DNA from: Alligator mississippiensis
Lineage: Eukaryota; Chordata; Crocodylia; Alligatoridae
Assembly: GCF_030867095.1 (NCBI RefSeq)
Contig: NC_081828.1
Span: forward strand, 4,284,001 to 4,348,000
Direction of reading: 5' to 3'
Length of the DNA: 64,000 nt
Shown: one piece after another, positions 46,560 to 57,240 of the stretch
Layout: every line of letters starts with the position of its first letter
Position numbering within the stretch: the first letter of the stretch is position 1
Translations under genes and position numbers: made by a program
Notes under the pieces: model-generated
Seen by the model: only the letters and a program-made list of their open reading frames with translations
Databases searched by the model: none
What the model was told of the DNA's origin: nothing

Positions 46560-46690
46560 CAGGCTGCCGCTGCGTCCTTAGGCAAGTCCCTTGGTTGCTC
46601 CGTGCCTCAGTTTCTCCACCTGTAAGTCACGGACAACACAACATCCTTTGCCTGAATCATTTTGATGGCGAGTTCTCCCGTACGATGCGT
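46560..46690 (+). mobile_element. MIR SINE, sense
   Basis: gcaagtcccttggttgctcc, cgtgcctcagtttctccacc and tgtaagtcacgg. 5' part eroded by a (GA)n run at 46536-46547. Confidence 0.75.
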
Positions 46691-46699
46691 CTGATGAAA

Positions 46700-47275
46700 A
46701 ACAATTAAAAAAGAATTGACTTTTGTCCTGTCATGGTGTCCTGTAACGAATGAAGATATAAAATTTCAACATCCAAGCTCAACAGAAATATTAGATCTAA
46801 GACCATCACCACTCTGTATCTACCACCTTAGCCCAGGACTGTTCACAGCGGATGTTCATGGTATTTATAGTTTGCCTAGACTTGTGTCATGCACTCGCAC
46901 AGTTGTCACTTCCCCTGGTAGATGATTTCACCATCACGATGATCTCACTAGCCGGAAATTCATCCTGATCTTCATCAGCAGTTTGCTTTCTCTCATTCTC
47001 CTTCCTCTTAGAGTTAAATCCTCCAGCCTCTGGTTATTTTAATAGCAATTCTTAATTTGTCATTACACATCTCAAATCTTTGGAGATTCAGGTCTCACTG
47101 CGCGGCAGGGCAGCTCTAAAATAAATCTGTAATTTATACTAGTCTCATCAGTCATTTCTACCCTCACTCTACCTCATCGCCTAATCAAATTTTGGTTGTT
47201 TTCTGTATCATTCCCCCTGGTTTATTAGTATTATTTTGGTAATGAGGTACCTGATCTATTCTACCATCTACTCAT
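46700..47275. other. Non-coding stretch, no recognised element
   Basis: Nothing assignable. Confidence 0.4.
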
Positions 47276-47283
47276 GGTCCCAG

Positions 47284-47470
47284 TATATATATGTGTGTGT
47301 ATATGTACATGCATACATATATATACATACATACTTATACATACACACACACACATATGTATATATACATACACACACACACATATGTATATATACATGC
47401 ATATACACATACATACATACATACACATACATGTGTGTATGTGTGTGTGTGGTCCCCGTATATATATATT
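47284..47470. repeat. Compound TA/TG/CA microsatellite
   Basis: Alternating tatata, tgtgtg, acacac and catacata blocks over about 190 bases. It generates overlapping HTHT/YIYI open frames on both strands, which are artefacts. Purine-pyrimidine alternation is Z-DNA-prone. Confidence 0.95.
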
Positions 47471-47474
47471 TTCC

Positions 47475-47550
47475 TGCCCAAGTGCACAGGGGCTGGACCC
47501 AATGATTTGTAAGGTCCCTTCCAGCCCCTAACAACTCTGAAACTAAGAAG
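47475..47550 (+). mobile_element. CR1 LINE 3' tail, sense
   Basis: gcacaggggctggacccaat, taaggtcccttccagcccct and aacaactctgaaact. It follows the microsatellite directly. Confidence 0.8.
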
Positions 47551-47554
47551 GCAC

Positions 47555-48690
47555 GCACTTCACGTGTGGGTATACACCCAAATGAATATAGTTATATGCA
47601 TAACAAATAAGAGCATAATTCAGTTAACAGCCTAGCACAATACCTGCACCTATCCATTGCCTATTGCTTCTATTACAAATACCAGTTATCTGCATGGGCC
47701 TTAAGTACACCTATGCTTAAGTGCATAGGATCTTCCAGCCCCCTCCTCCTCCTCTGTAGAGTAGCTGTACTCTGGTTAACTGCAAAGACCTGGTGATGGG
47801 GAAGCAGCTATCAAAAAAACAGCTACAAGAAGGCTTAAAATCGAGGGGAGCTGGTCCGTTCCAGAAGCTGCTTGGTGGCAGCATCTCTGCAATGACTATT
47901 CGATGCCTTGGAAAGGCTGGAAGCCAGTTTGTTTCAGGGCTCTTAATTGGGCAGCACTGACTATGCTGCAGACTTAATTAAGTTCAGGCGAGTGCATATC
48001 CCAGGCAACTACATGGTTATTCCTGCACCGCTGCGAATGTCTTCTTGATAACTCTACAACTCAATTCGTGCCGACAACGCTGTGGACAAGAGGTCACTTT
48101 TGCTCACCAGCTCCCTGCACTGTGCTATAGACACCCATGATCTTCTACTCCGCTGCGTGCTCTTTGGCATTCTCTCCTAATCCAGCTGAGCTCGTCTTTT
48201 GCCCTTTGTAGGTTCAGCGATGTGAACCGTATACTGCTTATTCCCTATGAGCAGAGCCCACTGTGCACAAACTTATCAGCGTTAGACAGGTCAGGAAAAC
48301 TCCGTGGCATTAATTTAGCAAGAAACCTACTCGTTAATTGAAAAGTCTGTTGGCTGAGAGAAAACATTTCTGATCGCGGGCATCCTCAAACAGCAGGTAA
48401 TTGTGCCCTCTAGTGGATTTTGGCTGGGCTCAGGGTCTGAGACAAACTTTTCTTTTTCTTTTTTTTTGATGCCTATTAGAGACAGCGTGCACCGTTTTCA
48501 CTAGCACGGGATGAAGAAAGGCAATGGTCTATGCTTCGGGGGCATTTCGTGCACTAAAAGCCAAAAGGATCCACTATAATCTCCTGTGCTGGAGACACTG
48601 GAGGATTTCACCCACCGGCTTCTGGATCAGGTCCAATCATTTTCAGCCCCATTAGGTCTCATATAAAAAAAAATATTCAGGCTTAATTTA
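47555..48690. other. Non-coding stretch, no recognised element
   Basis: No gene or repeat recognised except short poly(T) runs. Confidence 0.4.
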
Positions 48691-48696
48691 GGCGAT

Positions 48697-49178
48697 CAAA
48701 AAAGGCAATAACCTGGAGAGGGTCCAGAGAAGGGCAACTCGTATGATCAAGGGCCTACAGACCAAGCCCTACGAGGAGAGACTAGAGAAACTGGACCTTT
48801 TCAGCCTCCGCAAGAGAAGGTTGAGAGGCGACCTTGTGGCTGCCTTTAAGTTCATCACGGGGGCACAGAAGGGAATTGGTGAGTATTTATTCACCAAGGC
48901 ACCCCCGGGGGTTACAAGAAATAATGGCCACAAGCTAGCAGAGAGCAGATTTAGACTGGACATTAGGAAGAACTTCTTCACAGTTCGAGTGGCCAAGGTC
49001 TGGAACGGGCTCCCAAGGGAGGTGGTGCTCTCCCCTACCCTGGGGGTCTTCAAGAGGAGGTTAGAGGAGCATCTAGCTGGGGTCATCTAGACCCAGCACT
49101 CTTTCCTGCCTATGCAGGGGGTCGGACTCGATGAACTATTGAGGTCCCTTCCGACCCTAACATCTATGAATTTATGAA
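48697..49178 (+). mobile_element. Young CR1 LINE 3' end, sense
   Basis: The open plus frame 48743-49090 reads MIKGLQTKPYEERLEKLDLF, RKRRLRGDLVAAFKFITGAQ and ends RRLEEHLAGVI before a TAG, then a tail ctaacatctatgaatttatg. In the 98 aligned residues, 5 differ from the antisense copy at 32122. Truncated at the 5' side. Confidence 0.95.
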
Positions 49179-49246
49179 AAGATATCAAATTCACCCAAGG
49201 AACCTTGTCTGCCTATATCCTTAGACCAACACGGCTACAACCTAAA
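49178..49246 (-). mobile_element. Distal fragment of the AAGCTTT-core repeat
   Basis: agatatcaaattcacccaag, ccttgtctgcctatatcctt and accaacacggctacaacc match the head end of the 13353 family in complement. The CR1 3' end abuts it, so CR1 probably inserted into this element. Confidence 0.65.
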
Positions 49247-49249
49247 CCC

Positions 49250-52200
49250 CTGCAAGTTAGTGGCAGGCACGGGAGCAACGCCCAGGAGTTGTACAATCCT
49301 TGGGTCACTGCCCTTTACCCATGCAGAAAGACCTGACTGGCATCACTTACCAGCTTGCTGCAGAGAGAGCCTACAAAATCCCAAAGCAAGTTGTACCTGA
49401 TATGGGGAAGATGTTGGGAGGGAAGTGAGACTACATAGGTGGTCCAAGAAAAGATACTACCAAACACACCTTGCCTCATGTATTCCCTGAACCATCAAGG
49501 CCACAATGCATTAACTTTCATGTCAAGTCAGGCATGGCTGAGGAACAGAGGAGAAGGGGAAAGTGCCCCACCACGGACCAACGAGCAGACAGAAGATGGA
49601 CTATGGCTGTGTAAAGGGAGAATACATAGGGGAATAAGGAGCTTCTTAGATACCTGCTGGAACAAGGAAGGCTCCCAGACATCATTTCCTGATGCACATG
49701 CACTCCAGAAGGGAGCCCTGGCATCCCCAATACCTTGGGCTGTTGCCCTTGTCCACCAGTAGCAGATTTGCAGTCCGAGATCTTGGAAGAGTTGGGAAGG
49801 GAGGCACAGATGTTCCACTAATAAAAATATTTCCATCCCCGTGGTTCCCTACAACAGCAAATTCTGCCCCCAATCCACGCCTCCTTCCTCACCTGGATTC
49901 ACCTTCCAAACAACAGCTCTTCTTCTCAAAGCCAAAGTGAGCCCTGAATTTCCGTTCAATTTAGGAAGGGGAAATATGATCTGTAGTTCTCAGCTGGAGG
50001 GAGCTGGTTTCTATGCTCAGCTCACAGAAGAAAGAAAAAGGTCTTTTCAGTTCTTGGACAAGTTAGACACTTGAGCTAGTAGTACTGGCTGTCCTCACAC
50101 CACGGTTGTGAGGTTAAATCTGCTGCCTGGAGAAACTCAGCAGGAAAATGTCATAGAGGGAAGAGTAAAATGGTGTTGCTGTCACTGAAGGAAAGCAGAA
50201 AAGCAACCTTTCCTGCAGTAAACAAACTCAGCTGGTTTAAAGTGGAGTTTTCCATTCATGTAAAAGGCCAGATTTTAAAATGAACTTTCTGAGTCATTAG
50301 TAGACGTTAGAAGGTCAGTGAAAGCAAACGCATCGGTGGGGTGAATAAAAACAGCATCTTTAAAAATGTCAGTGAACATTTTTTCATGTTAGCTCTCTCA
50401 AAGGGAAAATCCAAAGTGCTCCTGCATTAGGTGCCTTAGAAAACCCTCGTTAACACTCTCCTTTTGCCACGATGCCCAGTTGTTGGTTGGGACCCCTGTC
50501 CACCACTGTTACCTTGCATCTGCTTATATCCATCTGTTGTCCCGTCACATGCTTAGCTTGGAAGCTCTTTGGGACTGCCTTTCTTTTCTGTTTGGCATGT
50601 CTACAGCTGACACTACAGGAATAAAAATATATATTTTGTAGAAAATATCAAATTTGCCAAAACTGCATTTTCCCACAAGAAAGTCTTCCTGCCAAAAATG
50701 GCAACCGGAGACAACGATAGTTTTTCCCTCCATAAACTCACCTCCTCTGTCTCGCATGTGGGCACACAATTAAGCAACTGGTATGGGGGAAAATGAAAAA
50801 GCCTTATTAATTAATCATCTTCCTTCCCACAACCATAAAGTTGATTACCTTATTATCTTGGCATGAATAGCTGCAAACACTATTATCAGTTTAGATGTTA
50901 TCAAGCCGTTATGTAAATACAGGCCTAGCAGCAGCAAGGCCAAGCTCTCATTGCACTGATGCTTAACTTGCACAGGAGAAATGTCTCTTCTAGATTTCTT
51001 TACATTTCTGGCTTTCTTGTCCTGCAATTATTGATGGGATTGGCTAGAAGCACTCTTAAAATAGTGAGACGCGCGCCCTTACACGGGGCACACCTGTCAC
51101 AAGGCTTGGTTAGAGATACGAGTCAGCTAGAGCCTCAAATTTAGGAGTGCTTCGTCTCTTCTGACAGCAGAGGCTAGATTGTAGACTCAAGATGTGCCAA
51201 TGCCTGATGCTGAACTCCCACAGAGGGATGTCACGTTGGGCATTTTGACAGCTATACACACCTTTAAAACAGGAAGCAGCCAACAGGGGAGAGGTCATCC
51301 TTATTTCTGCTCACAAAGGGAGACTGAGACATTGAACACGGAAGCACCACGTATCGTATCGGCTATCCCTTGATACACGGACGATGTCGGTTGGCAGGGG
51401 GATTAGTGGCGAGTTTTAAGGCAGTGGAGGAGTCTAATCCTTGCTCTGCAAGTTTTTCTGCAGATATGACAAGCGGTACCTTGGGATGTACACAACTGTT
51501 GGCCAAGATGTTGTGCGCTTTCCTTCCTCCTCTGCCATTCCGTATTAATAAGACTCCAGAATAAGAGCTGCCGTATTTTCCGCTTAGAAATCAGCAGGGA
51601 TGTTTTAGAGCAACTCTCTTGGTGGGTGGCTGACCAGGACAGTACTTTGATTGAAATACAGCATCTCAGACGATGGGGTATCCAGGGTGAGTAAAAGCTG
51701 TCCGGCAAAGAGAGGATTGGCAAATTAACTTTCTGAAGAAACAGTGGAAACTTCTTTCACCTGCGTAAGAAAGACAGGTGCTTCTCCAGGGTACAGATCC
51801 AGGTACAAACATAGGGAGTTGGCTCTGGCCCAGCAAGAAAAGAGACAAGACGACAGGAACACAGGGATCATTTCACCCAAATACGAACAATGTGCACAAC
51901 TTAACTATTCATGAGTCTAACCCCTCGTTCTAACAGTGCCTTAAGCACAGGAATAGGAAGCCACCCTAATCCTTGCTCTGGTAATTGCTCCCTCTCTGAC
52001 AGATGCCAGTCACTTCACTTTCTGGTCTCTATTCCCGTTCTGACAAATGGGGTTCATTAGGATGCTGACAGGATTAGTTTGCAAAGGGTTCAGGACAAGA
52101 CAATTGGCTCCCTGCTCGCTTAGGGAGCAAAGGCTACGACGACTGCTTTGCACTTGGGAAACGTTTCAGTTGGATTCTTATCAATCTGTATCTCCAGAAA

Positions 52201-52950
52201 AGATACTGGCTACTCTAGCTGTGCTCCGGCATCCTGATACCATCAAGGAATCCACCAGAGCAGAGCAGATGCTGCTTGTGGGACACTAGAAAGCATCAAA
52301 GGTGGAAAACGATACCACACACGGGGTTAGCTTGGCTCATTTTAATAGTTGCTGTGCTATAGCGTGTGTATGAGTGTGCCAAAGGATATTTTCACAGACA
52401 TTATTGTCCATCCATCTTGGGCAGAACCAACAAAGCTCTCCTTGTCGTGCTACAGCAGACCATTTTTGTTGGACACGGTGCCTTTTCTGAAGCATAAATG
52501 AGCTTTGGTTTACCCTTCACATGCTATTACAGTTGAAGAGCTGGCTGTCTAGACATCTGACAAGGCCACTGAGTAGTCCCATTGGACCACGTTAGGAAAC
52601 TCAATATACAAATTCTTTATAATATCCTGTCATGAGTAAAATCATCTACAAGTGATGGACCTAGCGGCTGGAGGGCTGGATGAAGTTCATATCTCAATTA
52701 AGAAGCCTGACATTCCCAGAGCCAAACTCAGCTGAGGTCTTCTGTCCTTAGCAGAATACAAAATGCAAAGCATGCATCTATGTAGGAAGCCCCACACATC
52801 AAGCAGAGAGTAATCTGTCTTCAGTCACCAATCCCATTATCTTTTCACTGCTGGATAAGAAAGGGAGCTGTATAACCTTCACACAAGACAAAAGCCTGAC
52901 CCATGCAGTCAAGAGTGGAGGACACCTGTAACGCAGTGTTTGCTGAAAAT
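49250..52950. other. Non-coding spacer left of ATPAF1
   Basis: This is the presumed intergenic region downstream of ATPAF1. I found no exon or repeat. Minus frames at 51403-51723 and 49528-49836 lack similarity to anything I know. Confidence 0.4.
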
Positions 52951-52954
52951 AAAT

Positions 52955-53361
52955 ACCTTTTATTATCTCTTTCCAACTGCTGAAACTGCAGCTGTTCTGC
53001 AAGCAGTTGTTCTTCCTCATGTTATTTATTGTTTCCAAAGTAATACACCACTTGGTTAGAAAGTTATGGAACAAACTGTTCTGATGAGACTGACCTAAGG
53101 TATTATGTTCTACTCTGTCCATGCTTACATTGCCTCTGATCCTAAACCACCCTTTCACTTCAATATAAAATTCAGGCATGGATATCAGACTCTCTGCTCC
53201 ACTTCTTACCACTCCTGTGGCTACCAGTTTTACAGTACACACACTTCCTTTTATCACAGTTCAAAAAAAATAAACTAAAAAGCCTAAGTAAGGAACCGGT
53301 CCATTGTGAAATTCCAGCTGTCTCTTGCCCAGAAGCTGCAGAGAGCAGGTACTAGGATTTG
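52955..53361 (-). other. ATPAF1: Probable ATPAF1 3' UTR with candidate poly(A) signals
   Basis: Downstream of the ATPAF1 stop codon, AATAAA hexamers occur on the minus strand at about 53025-53030 and 52958-52963. Either could end the transcript. The region also holds most of an antisense-to-window open frame of 152 codons (52799-53257) that resembles no protein I know. The 3' end is not determined. Confidence 0.4.
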
Positions 53362-53544
53362 TCAGTCCAATTTCGCTGTCAGCTCTCTTCCAAGTCCGCT
53401 CTGCTCAAGCTCTGCTATGACCGACACGTACTTAAATTCGTTAGGTCTGTGGTTAAAGGTCTCCACTAATCCAAAGGTTTCTGAACGATCCGTTGCATAG
53501 AAAAGCTGGACTTGGCTAGCAATGCACTGGGCTTCAGAGACGTT
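53362..53544 (-). CDS. ATPAF1: ATP synthase mitochondrial F1 complex assembly factor 1, last coding exon
   Basis: The exon encodes the C-terminal 60 residues and the TGA stop. It opens with [20 protein letters not shown] and continues through [15 protein letters not shown] and [12 protein letters not shown], near-identical to my memory of human ATPAF1. The acceptor on the minus strand reads ACCGTGCAG before AAC, phase 0. The final residues (RELTAKLD) differ from the human tail, as expected for a fast-evolving end. ATPAF1 (the Atp11 homologue) is a mitochondrial matrix chaperone that binds free F1 beta subunits and prevents their aggregation before the alpha3-beta3 hexamer forms. The exon joins those at 54705, 59184 and 61409 in one frame. 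Confidence 0.96.
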   Translation of the reverse strand, partial: NVSEAQCIASQVQLFYATDRSETFGLVETFNHRPNEFKYVSVIAELEQSGLGRELTAKLD

Positions 53545-54704
53545 CTGCACGGTTGGGAAAAGGAGAGAGAGAGCGAGAGAGAGGACCAGTTAGATGAGAT
53601 ATTGCCTTAATATTGATGCCACAGCTCCCTGCTATGAAAGGATGTAAACAGCACCTCCTCCAGCCTACTGAACAAGCCTCCCACACCTCCTGACTCAGCT
53701 CAAAACTCGCCACAACCCTGCTCCACCCTGTTCCTAACTTGCTTACTCTTCCATAAAGCTGGTCTCCTTGTCAAGTCTCCACCATCCCTCTCTTGTTCCC
53801 CCTCCCTATAAGCCACTATGGAGTCAGATCTCCCTTTCTCATTCTACATGCCTGCCTTCCCCTGTGAAAGTATTCAGCCTAACTCATATGAAATATAGCT
53901 CATAACAAAGGTCTACTCTACAGGCAGATTTCTGAAGTATTACCTGGTGAGTCAGGGTGTACGTTTTAGTAATAGCTAGACCCCCTAAGTGGAGGTAGCT
54001 ATAAAGTATCTTGCACTCTTATATTCTTCACAACAGAAACTTGTTGGACCGTGTTGACCACCACAGGAAGCCCTTCCAGGAGGGCATGAAGGAACCCAAT
54101 GAACATGTCACACTTTCTTCTTCTCATCCTCTCCCCAAACGAAGACATGCATATGGTGGACAGTTGTACGTGGTGGGTTCTTGCCCACACGGACTCTTAC
54201 ATTTGTTAGACAATGCAAGGTCCTAAATAATTAAATCATCTTGTACTTAAGAGTGGAAGGCAGGGAGATCTGTGATGATCTTTATCCCACCATTCTGGAT
54301 CTTCCCATACTGAAATCCCTTCATATCCATATCTACAGCCACAGCAGGAAATGATACAACTGGAGGGTGGTTCAACTTGTGCAGACAAGCCCAACAGATG
54401 GCCAAATTTCACCTCCGTTTTCAAACTGTTACAGAAAGGCTTGGATGTTATCAAATGCATTAGCCACATAAAATTATGCAAATCATTTCCCACTTGGATT
54501 GCCTGCCAGCAGTTTTTCATGAATTTTCACCATTCAAGTGGGGGTGTCCAGTATGACCGGATGTTCAGATCACACATTGTGCTTTCTAGTCCTTGATTGG
54601 ATGAGGAACTCTAAAAGGGCTCTACAGGACTTAACTTTGAATTAAATATGGTAAGAGTGGATGTTGGTATAAAAGCCAAGCAAGCAAAGACAAGCTTCTC
54701 TTAC

Positions 54705-54812
54705 CAAGAACTTGGAGTCCATTTCTGCTGTCATCAGCACTATTCCCTTTTCCTTCTGCAGCTCGGGATAGTGGTATAAGATCAGCTGGCTGGCAGCAGC
54801 TTCACCTTGGGT
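54705..54812 (-). CDS. ATPAF1: ATPAF1, penultimate coding exon
   Basis: This 108-base phase-0 exon encodes 36 residues, beginning [18 protein letters not shown] and ending TAEMDSKFL, which match the Atp11-domain segment preceding the last exon in vertebrate ATPAF1. The minus-strand acceptor reads CTCTTGCAG before ACC and the donor is TTG|GTAAGAG. There is no internal stop. The intron to the last exon is 1160 bases. The run of identities leaves little doubt about the gene. Confidence 0.96.
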
Positions 54813-54894
54813 CTGCAAGAGAAAACGTGACTGTGTGATAGTGCCCTCTAAAAAGCTCTAGCTTCACTGCATGTTAACAGCTATGCTGAAAGTG

Positions 54895-55025
54895 CACTTT
54901 ACTATCAATGGTATTAATACAATAAGTATAATATGAATTAATATTAATTTTAAATTAATTACATTTTTATTCATTAAAATGAAATAAAATTAAATAAAAA
55001 AAATAAAATATTATTTAATATTAAT
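54895..55025. repeat. AT-rich low-complexity stretch
   Basis: TTAATTAATATT-like text, nearly pure A/T, inside the ATPAF1 intron. Confidence 0.8.
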
Positions 55026-55149
55026 TCAAGGTGATTTGCATCATCACAAAACTTCACAGGAGGTGAGAGGCTCCAGACCAGCTATGAACAGACTGCCCAG
55101 AGGAGCTTTCCATCTATTGACTCCTCTGTGAAATCCTATGAAATATGAA

Positions 55150-55305
55150 CTTTCATTTCTACCCAGGAGAACTTTTACAAGCTTTTTTCCAATGCCCAAT
55201 GAAGGGTGTTTGTGCCCGAAAGCTTGCAATTAAATCATTTTTTTGCAAAAATCTTGTTGGTCTAATAAAAGATATCACCTCTACTACGAGTCCTAATTGC
55301 CTTAA
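55150..55305 (-). mobile_element. AAGCTTT-core interspersed repeat, antisense
   Basis: tgaagggtgtttgtgcccga, aagcttgcaattaaatc, ttgcaaaaatcttgttggtc, taataaaagatatcacctct and actacgagtcctaattgcc. Its ttgcaaaaatcttgttggtctaataaaag portion corresponds to the arm of the inverted repeat at 25672. Confidence 0.78.
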
Positions 55306-55589
55306 ATATTAACTTCATACACCTCAGTCAAGAGTTTCCGCCCTGTCCTAGCAAGGTCAGAGAAAGGCTGCTTTTAATTAAGAGCTGATTAGTTGCAATT
55401 ACATGTGTTTATATTAAACAGTGATTCACAGAGTTTAAAGCCAAAGAGAACCAGGTCATTGTGTGGTCTCATTTTCTTTGCATCACAGGCAATTAAGTTT
55501 CACCCAGTTACTCCCATATTAAGTCTAATTATATGCATTTGACTGAAGCACTTGTACTTGGCTAAAGCAGAATTACAAAGAAGGTATCT

Positions 55590-57240
55590 AGTCTTAAAAC
55601 ATCAAGAGATGGAGAATCCACCACTCCCCTAATTTGTTTCCCTGGGGAGTCACTCTTATCATTAAAATGTGTCCCTTATCAGATTAAAGGGATCATCAGT
55701 GCCCATGAAAACCTTTAAACACTAGTTAATTCGCTCCACGATGCGTATGATAAGCTAAATCAAACTGAGCCCTCAGAGTGTCTCACTATAAAGATTTTTT
55801 TTCCAGATCATAAATAATCTGTGGGTCTTTTCTGAAACTTCTCCAGGTTGTTTTGTTGGGTTGTTTTTTGTTTTTTTTTTACATCCTTGAAAAGATACTA
55901 GAAATACTTTGCAGAGTTTTCTTAGCAATCTTTGTGTGTAGGAAAACACACCTCCCCATGCCTCTTCACCACTCCCTTTTTAATGCATCTTTTTGCCATA
56001 GCATTGTACTGGGACAGGGTCTCTTCAGGGTCTTTGCTGTCCAGGATGTTGTTCAACACTGCCGTAGATGACAGAAGGATGGCTGCATCCCCTGTTCCCA
56101 GACATCTCTCGTGGTGTTTGGCTAACAGGGGTGGGCAAAATGGCAGAGTGACACGGGCTAGGCAACGGAGTCCACCATGGACCCAATCTGGCCCATGGGC
56201 CGGGCTTTGCCTACCCCTGCTTTACAAAAACACATTTCATTTTGCCAGACCCCAGCTTACCAAGCAATCCAGCCTGCTCCATAAGATTGCTCTGGCCTCC
56301 TTGTTGTTTGCCACACTGCCAATCTTTGTCCTAGCCACAACATTTATCAGCGGTGATTTCATATTCATTCCTAGATGATTGATAAAAGTACAGAATAGCC
56401 TCAATGCCAGTATCAATTCCTGTACAACTCCACTAAACACACCCTTATTTAATGTTCCCCAGCTGATATTTGTCAGCCAGCCACTTCTCAATCCATGTAG
56501 CATGTATTAGTATTGTATAGTGAAGTTTAATTACAAAGGTCACAGGGTACTAAGTCAAAGCTCATCGCAGCTGAAGTATCTCACAGCCATGCAGTTAATT
56601 TTATCAGATGTGAAATCTCAAAGACTGCAATCGGAGTTGACAAGATGTGTTTTCCATAAAGCCCTGCTGATTGGTTTTAATTATATTCCTTTTTCAACTC
56701 TTTAAATCTGTATTGGCTTTTCCATTCTTTTGCTGGAGACAGATGTTGGCCCAACCAGCCTACGCTTCTCTGCGTCATTTCTTCTGCCGTTTTTGAACAC
56801 TGGCTCAACATTAGCGCTTTCCCAGCCTCCCTGAGTTTCCCTGATATTCCAAGACTTATTAGAAAATAATACTGGTGGGCCTGAAGTCTCTTCAGACAAC
56901 TCTTTTGAGATTCTTAGGTGCAGGTTATCAGGGACTGCTGAAAGAAACACAATTATCCCCAGATGTTGGACACCTTTCTTTTTAGTTACAAATGTACTGA
57001 AAATACATCGTACAAGGATGCTGAAGTAATTATAACACCGTGGCTCTTTACAGATACAGGCCAGAAATATCTACTGAAAACTTACCCTTCTGTGCATCAC
57101 CATCTGCTAGGAGGCCTTCATAAATGCTACGATTTATTTTGTTCCCAATTATTCGGAACTCCTCCCTACTGTCCTTAGCCCTGGATTCTTCCCCATTTTG
57201 AGCTTCCCTTATCAACGTCCTGCCCTCCATAACCTCTTAT
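55590..57240 (-). mobile_element. Old CR1-related LINE, antisense, in the ATPAF1 intron
   Basis: On the minus strand, 56702-56950 reads VPDNLHLRISKELSEETSGP, then KSWNIRETQGGWESANVEPV and FKNGRRN, the N-terminal RT block of CR1 (VPDNLHPRVLKELAEEIS ... WKRANVVPVFKKGKR). At 56237-56503 the frame has FINHLGMNMKSPLINVVART, then KIGSVANNKEARAILWS, corresponding to FADDTK...; the usual FADD catalytic box is lost. The 3' part to 55590 is degraded. The limits, especially past 57000, are approximate. The element is interrupted by the MITE at 56126. Confidence 0.75.
56126..56219. mobile_element. 94-bp MITE with 14-bp terminal inverted repeats
   Basis: Starts caggggtgggcaaa and ends tttgcctacccctg, so the inverted ends match with a single difference. 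The interior contains gaatcc-like and gcccatgggccgg segments. It lies inside the antisense LINE. hAT-type ends are suspected but the 8-base target duplication is not convincing. Confidence 0.85.

Noticed and set aside
47236-47558. HTHT- and YIYI-rich peptides on both strands
   Set aside because: Translation of a compound TG/CA/TA microsatellite.
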